From: Bugula neritina
Lineage: Eukaryota > Bryozoa > Gymnolaemata > Cheilostomatida > Bugulidae
Direction of reading: 5' to 3'
NCBI GenBank assembly: GCA_964035545.1
Contig: OZ037770.1
Span: 5,437,662 to 5,501,661, forward strand
Length of the DNA stretch: 64,000 nucleotides
Every line of letters starts with the position of its first letter. The first letter of the stretch is position 1. The notes below the pieces were generated by a model. The model did not search any database, was not told the origin of the DNA, and saw only the letters and a program-made list of their open reading frames with translations. The position numbers and the translations under genes were made by a program. Shown in pieces: positions 58,430 to 64,000 of this stretch.

Positions 58430-60047
58430 AGGACGCAAAGTTCAGGTTGCTCTGTCACCGCTGGAATTCTCTTCAGATCCGTGCAGACGGCCTCCTGACA
58501 ACAACACTTGCAGCAGACAACCGACAACAGGAGAGAGATCGTGTCGTATGTCTACGCGCTCTCCATCGAGAACTCATCTGGGATACCCATAAACAAGCCT
58601 ACGCTGGGGCCAGTCAGGTTATCAGATGCCTGCAGATGCAGTGGTATTGGCCTGGGATGACCGGGATGTCCGACTAAAAATCCGACAATGCGAGATCTGT
58701 CAAGCCAACAAACACGGGCGCCTCACCGAGACCACAGGCCGGCGCCGGCTGTACGCCGACTGGCCTTGGCAGATCGTAGCCTTGGACCTTGTGAGACCAA
58801 TGCCCACAACAGATAGAGGAAACGCCTAGATTTTGGTTTTGACAGACCACTTCACACGGTGGGCGGATGCCTTGGCTATCCCCGATGCAGCGGCACCCAC
58901 GGTAGCCCAGGTCCCGGACCAACACGTGTTCTGTTACTTTGGCCTACAGGAACAGATACACACCAATCAGGGCGCCCAATTCTAATCAGAACTAATGAAA
59001 GACCTCTGCGAAGTATAGGAGGTGAATCAAAGCCGGACCACCCCGTACCACCCTCAAGGAAACGGGGTGATAGAAAGAAACAATCTAATGCTGGGTGATG
59101 TTCTTCAGAGTCTCTTGTTGGGGAGGAGTCAAGAAGAGCGGGACATCATGTTACCACAAATTATGCGAGCTTATCGGAGTACCTCTCACTCTAGTACACA
59201 TGAAATACCAAATCTGCTGATGTTGGGTCGCGAAACTAAAGTTCCGGGACATCTCACTTACCACGTTCCAGCTCCCGAATTTCCCGTACATGAGTATGTA
59301 GGAAAGTTGGTCGAGACCATGAGGAAAGCTTGTGAAGCCCTGCGAAAGAAACAGTGGGCAGTGCGAACAGAAGATTTTGAGGAGCTTCCCTTATACAAAG
59401 AAGGGGACTGGGTGTGGATGGTCAGCTACCGTAGGCGTCGCGGACAGTCGGCCAAATTGCAGCCAAAGTTCGTCGTACCCTACTGCGTAGAGGAGGTTTT
59501 GCTCAACCACACATACCGTGTGAAGCGCTCAGGACAAACCGCTGTCCAAAACGAGCAGCGGCTAAAACCTTACTACAAAAGCCCAGAAGCAGCAAGACAA
59601 GCACCCCCACTGCTGGAGCCCCCCCCGCCAACCCGTCTCTCGGGGGAGGGTAGCTCGGCCTAGAAACCAGGAGATCTTTGTCCGCATTTCTGAAGAGCTT
59701 AATGACACACAGCGGCCACCACCCCAGCCACAGCTAGAGGATCGGCCAATCCCGGGCTTGACCTCGGTGGCCCTATGACAGAGGACCCCACACCACCACC
59801 AGAGAACCCAGGGCCTATCGCACCACCAGAAAACCTAAAAAAAGCACCCCCAATACAAAACACTCCAGACCGGCCAGATACTTCAGCCGCTAACACCTTA
59901 GAAAAAAGAAAAAGGGATAGAAGACCCCCAAAATACTGGGCTGACTACCACATTGGAGGTCTAACCAACCCCAAAATATCGAATTGTTTGCTCCAAACAA
60001 ATATAAATTCAGTTCACAGCCTTAACCTAGGCAATAAATACCTCTAA
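58430..60047 (+). pseudogene. Gypsy copy D integrase and pol tail
   Basis: The zinc domain starts near 58565 (WDTHKQAYAG). Its second His is Tyr here, while copy A keeps His. CEICQANKHGR follows, then the first Asp (IVALDLVRPMP). The second catalytic position reads HTNQGAQF, with Asn instead of Asp, and a stop follows. From 59022 the frame is open with YHPQGNGVIERNNLMLG (catalytic Glu), AYRSTSHSS, HLTYHVPAPEF and KLQPKFVVPYCVEEVL. The tail (59775-60047) ends with the basic signature KRKRDRRPPKYWADY. Inactive. Confidence 0.85.
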
Positions 60048-60117
60048 AACTAGAGACACTCGAAACCGAAATTCGGAGACAAACCGATCTCCGGAGTTAC
60101 CCAACTTAACTGACCAA

Positions 60118-60970
60118 TTGACCGATTACGTGACTGGCGATTCCGCGAATTTGGAATTTAAAATTCAAAACTTGGCCATTTTCACCACTGCTTTGAAAGA
60201 GAACAGATGTGCTTCCAACTTAGTAATCAGAACCAAAAAGAAAATAGAACCAACAATCACTGAAATTACCAACACACTTACGCGATCAGGTATTTCCAAC
60301 ATACTAGAACCTTCTTTTACGGAGTATAGTAGCTCGTTTGATTCATTTTCACCTGATTATCAGTTGGAAACTGAATTATTCCATGACAGTGAGTGTGGGG
60401 TAGATTTAGAATAGTCCCCAGTCCACGACTACCTGCTAGATCAGGAAATCGGACGAGTGGCTCTTCAACTGTCACCTCATTTACCACTCAGTCAGAGAGT
60501 TCCGTACAAAGAGATGCCGAATTTGGGCATCAACCAAATCGGCCCATCACGGCCCCTACTTTCTGTTGCAGAAGCCATGGAATGTGAGGAGGTTGGGACT
60601 CCCCACCCCGAGTAACTCCGGAGACAGCTGCTGTCAGCCCGCAGGGGCCTCTGTCACCTCAGCCTGTACCTCCTAACCACCCAGAGGAGAACACTACCTC
60701 CCCCCAGCCGACGACCCTCCGTCAGAAGAAGACATAAAGCTAAGAGAGGAGCCTGCGTGCCAACAGCTAGCCCTTCCACAAATGCTAACAAAAAGGCCCC
60801 ACTGGACCACAGCTGACACAAGAGCACGGATAGAGAGAGATTGTGGAGAGGCTGGCAACCGCAAGTGCCGCTTTCGGGGCGACCCTCGCTTTGGATCATC
60901 AAGTATTCTTTTAGCTCTGGTTATCTGACAGATTCATACAACCAGGGTGCCCAGCACTAGTCTCAGGACC
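60118..60970 (+). pseudogene. Gypsy copy D 3' ORF remnant
   Basis: 60118-60414 is open without ATG and unassigned. At 60700-60920 a frame contains LPQMLTKRPHWTTADTRARI and RDCGEAGNRKCRF, parallel to NWTTRRT in copy A and RWVSPET plus CQLC in copy B. The second Cys of the expected first finger is Arg, and the fingers themselves are lost after a TGA at 60922. Its position after the pol tail is the same as in A and B. Confidence 0.55.
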
Positions 60971-61000
60971 GCCGAAAAAACGCCAACGAGCCGTCAATAG

Positions 61001-61556
61001 TTTGAATGTGACGAGCCAATCAGATAAAAACATTCTACCATATTCAAGTGGAATGAAATAGTATAGCACATCAGTTAGATTTTAAGTTTGACACATGAAT
61101 ACTTCTCTCTGTTTTCTCATAACAATGAGCAACATAAATGTTTTGAGTATTTTTTTCTGACGAATAACCCATACCAATTTTATAAAAGCTTTTACTAAGC
61201 ATAAAATTACAACAATATAAACAATAATTTTAGATAAAATAGTCTGTCCAAATTGTTAATGATAAAAGTGGCACTGGTAATAATAGCGCAGGCAGTAGTG
61301 TGACAATTGCAAAAGTAGGTAGAAACGGCAAACTAAGGTTGAATCTAGACAAATTCGACATACAAACTCCAAACCTGATGCCCCAATCCTAAACTCAAAC
61401 CTCAAACCTAAATACACCATCTCAAACTTTAACCTAACTGTTGAAAATGTGGCATTTTTACCGAACAGAGCTAAGCATAGTACTACTTAATAATTATTAC
61501 CATCAAAAATATTTATATTATTGAAATATTCATACTCACACTGCTACAAGTGTTGC
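61001..61556. other. Intergenic
   Basis: AT-rich. Short Asn/Thr-like repeated wording (CTCAAACCT, AACTCAAAC) occurs at 61365-61440. No gene recognised. Confidence 0.45.
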
Positions 61557-62376
61557 ATCAAAATCGCATAAGCAATCATATTCATATTCATAATAAATAC
61601 TAGTATTCACTTTTTAGATTAATTTATGCATTGCATTACTGTCAAGATCATGCATGAATAGATGATTAGGATCGAAATAATATTTATATAAAATTTGAAT
61701 AACATAATCATTTGGTTAAGTATTACTAACTTCAATCGGTGTCCGACATGTATTGATATGAGCTATTACTACTAGTATCTACCTCTAGTTCAAAACTATA
61801 ATATTCAGCATCACCAGACAAGCTTGATTGAGATGTGACCAGCTGCTGAGTGGTGAAGACAATGACTGTTGCTGATGATAACTTGTTGTAAAGACATGCT
61901 TTACCCTCATGATTCTTATCTCTGATAGTCAATATGTCAAAAAATCTCTTGTTTGTTTAAAGGCTCTATCACTGTGAGAAACTGGTGGTAAAAGTCTTAA
62001 CCACTGCTGGGTTAAAAACTGTGTCTCTCATAAAACTGATAACACAGTGTGAGAGCCGCATGCATTCTTGTATGCTATTAAGTGTTGTCTACATTCAACT
62101 GGTTTACCATATTCACAGCGAGCTTTGTGCTTGTTGAAAACACCCAACTATGGCTATTTGGTTTAATGCAAGGTTGTATGTTTTTATTCATCACAATTTC
62201 ACCTTTGATCGTTGATTATTAAATGTATCATAATTCTGACAATTAAATTGATATTATAATGCTTGTATGGGTTTATAAGGCTTTAATTGTATTTTGGTAT
62301 AAATTTTCACATGCAATTGCAATTTAAATGATCCAAGCCTTGTTGGAAGTTTTTGGTTGCAACAATGAACAATAAA
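61557..62376. repeat. Tandem duplication unit, copy 1
   Basis: It matches 63187-64000 in the same orientation with an offset of about 1.62-1.63 kb. The best preserved block is 61930-62376, which contains GGCTCTATCACTGTGAGAA and GTGTGAGAGCCGCATGCATT and is close to identical in the other copy. The left part is more diverged and has indels. Confidence 0.9.
61732..61932 (-). CDS. Possible terminal exon, copy 1 (hypothetical)
   Basis: A minus-strand open frame begins after an acceptor-like TTGACTATCAG and reads IRDKNHEGKAC, ending GDAEYYSFELEVDTSSNSSY and a stop. The end is conserved in copy 2 (GDAEYWDIEQEVDTRSNSSY). It looks like an acidic, Ser/Tyr-rich C-terminal tail. An upstream minus-strand frame near 62060-62145 (CEYGKPVECRQHLIAYKNAC) may be another exon. 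No family recognised. Confidence 0.3.
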   Translation of the reverse strand: MTIRDKNHEGKACLYNKLSSATVIVFTTQQLVTSQSSLSGDAEYYSFELEVDTSSNSSYQYMSDTD

Positions 62377-63186
62377 TTAGAATAGAAATTTCCTTAAAAA
62401 CTAGAATTTTGTGAATATAAATTCAGCAAATTTTTGGCAGTAAATATGCAATCAAATATATTTTGTTGGAATGTCATTTTAATTTCATAATTTTAACCTA
62501 ATGAAACATAATTTTGAAAACTTGATAGGTTCTATTTGAGTGCTAATTACTTTGTTTATGTGAGCAACTAATAAACAAATTAGTAATGGTTGCTAAGGAG
62601 AATTGTTTAATAACTGAATTATAAATTATCAAAGCAGCACATAACATGTTCCTTGCTCTTATATACTGATATGCTATCTTTATGAGCGTAATAAAAGTAA
62701 TATAAGCACCTAATATAAGTTATAGTTCTTCAAATTACTAAAATTTAAACTTATGTTTCTGAACTGAAACTTAAAAATATAATTAAAAATGTTACTGCTG
62801 ATTAGTTGAATAGTTTTTTTTAATATAATTATTGTAAAATTTTGCCCATCAACTATAATACTACTTGGAGACTAGCAGTGGAACGCATAATAATAATAAT
62901 TGCTGACAAGCTATACAATCATTTACCTCTAGACTTATAATATGTCAGTCATGAACATATATGCTGACTGAGAATATGAGCATAATTATATGCACTAAGT
63001 AAATTATCAGGGCAATGGTACATTTTCAATGAATAAGTTTTATATAGTATTCTCTTATCAACTATGAAATCTTATTAAATACATGAATTCAATCAAATGT
63101 ATAACCAAATGCTGCTTAATAACAATAAATTTGTCTCAAGTCTTCCTCAAAACAATGACTTAGTAATAAAGTTCATACAATATATC
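62377..63186. other. Between tandem duplication units
   Basis: AT-rich sequence without a recognisable gene. It is the non-matching part of the 1.63-kb period, or too diverged to align by eye. Confidence 0.45.
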
Positions 63187-64000
63187 ACATCAAAATATCA
63201 TACATAATCATTTTTATATCCATGCTAATATTCACATTTTAGAAATTTTATGCATTACGCTATTGTCAAAATTATGAACATATAATTTAAATAAAATTAT
63301 TATTCATTTAAACTTTGAATAACATAATCATTAGGTTTAATTATACTAACTTCAATTGGTGTTCGACATGTCTTGATATGAGCTATTACTACGTGTATCT
63401 ACCTCCTGTTCAATGTCCCAATATTCGGCATCACCAGAAGGAGTAATTAAGATACGTACAACTATAGCTGCTGAGTAATAAAGAAAATGACTGTTGCTGA
63501 AGGCTAACTTGTTGTTGAAACATGCTTTACCCTCGTGATTCTCATCTCTAATAGTCAATATGTCAATAAATCTCTTGTTTGTTTAAAGGCTCTATCACTG
63601 TGAGAAGCTGGTGGTAAGATACTTAACCACTGCTGGGTTAAAAACTGTGTCTCTCATAAAACTGATAACACAGTGTGAGAGCCGCATGCATTCTTGTATG
63701 CTATTAAGTGTTGTCTACATTCAACTGGTTTACCATATTCACTGCAGCGAGCTTTGTGCTTGTTGAAAACACCCAACTATGGCTATCTGGTCTAATGCAA
63801 GGTTGCATGTTTTTATTCATCACAATTTCACCTTTGATCGTTGATTATTAAATGTATCATAATTCTGACAATAAAATTGATATTATAATGCTTGCATAGG
63901 TTTATAAGGCTTTAATTGTATTTTGGTATAACTTTTCACAATTGCAATTTAAATGATCCAACCCTTGTTAGAAGTTTTTGGTTGTAAAAATGAACTATAG
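63187..64000. repeat. Tandem duplication unit, copy 2
   Basis: Direct repeat of 61557-62376, running off the end of the window. It has a 3-nt GCA insertion at about 63743 relative to copy 1, within a frame that stays open on the minus strand. Confidence 0.9.
63352..63558 (-). CDS. Possible terminal exon, copy 2 (hypothetical)
   Basis: Paralogue of 61732-61932. The two share IRDxNHEGKAC at the start and GDAEY...SNSSYQxMSxT at the end. The middle differs because of offsetting small indels that change and then restore the frame. Restoration of the frame hints at coding constraint but could be chance. Confidence 0.3.
   Translation of the reverse strand: MTIRDENHEGKACFNNKLAFSNSHFLYYSAAIVVRILITPSGDAEYWDIEQEVDTRSNSSYQDMSNTN

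Larger units (their letters stand above)
54225..61000 (+). mobile_element. Gypsy LTR retrotransposon copy D, nearly complete but disabled
   Basis: Order: 5' LTR (54225-54660), primer-binding site, gag, protease, RT, RNase H, integrase, pol tail and an extra 3' ORF. All pol domains are recognisable and in Gypsy order. Many stops and frameshifts and several lost catalytic residues make it inactive. No matching 3' LTR was seen before the tandem duplication starts near 61557, so the 3' end is probably deleted. It is GC-richer than the surrounding genome. Confidence 0.9.

Overview
The window reads as an AT-rich invertebrate animal genome. It has spliced genes with GT/AG introns, secreted and membrane receptor domains, an animal-type caspase fold, Gypsy-class LTR retrotransposons, hAT-type and foldback DNA transposons, a tRNA-like SINE and large minisatellites. 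The receptor style (lectin plus CUB-like ectodomain, tyrosine-rich tail) and the ROCO protein would suit an early-branching animal such as a sponge, but the sequence alone does not fix the taxon. I saw no rRNA, canonical tRNA gene, CRISPR array or bacterial operon.

Layout. 1-12130: two arrays of a 23-bp minisatellite (about 424-3484 and 9261-12130), each preceded by the same duplicated left flank. Array 2 carries a 421-bp foldback element and a 529-bp hAT-type MITE, both with recognisable target-site duplications. A SINE-like element lies near 7400. 13830-18334: degenerate Gypsy copy A. 19674-24689 (+): an eight-exon gene for a predicted 472-residue single-pass receptor (signal peptide, SUEL-type lectin, CUB-like domain, TM helix, tyrosine-rich tail). 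23181-27801: a large inverted duplication, with arms of about 1.6 kb around a 1.45-kb spacer, that repeats the last two receptor exons on the minus strand. 29603-32328: 5'-truncated Gypsy copy B. 32329-35777: a Mag-type Gypsy element, copy C. 37476-48661 (-): a twelve-exon gene that assembles in frame to a predicted 1208-residue LRR-ROC-COR-caspase protein. 52900-54200 and 54225-61000: Gypsy copies E (old fragments) and D (nearly complete, disabled). 61557-64000: a tandem duplication of period about 1.63 kb running off the window.

The main biological finding is the minus-strand gene. It joins leucine-rich repeats and a ROC GTPase with COR domain to a caspase domain that keeps its catalytic His and Cys, an architecture that suggests a sensor-switch-executioner molecule resembling NLR immune receptors. 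The main caveat is that a promoter-like GC-rich island lies in the intron just before the caspase exons, so two adjacent genes remain possible.

A second finding concerns Gypsy copies A, B and D. Each keeps remnants of an extra reading frame downstream of integrase, with a W-T-T-like motif and tandem zinc-finger-like motifs. In A this frame has a phase-consistent upstream ATG exon, which suggests expression from a spliced RNA.
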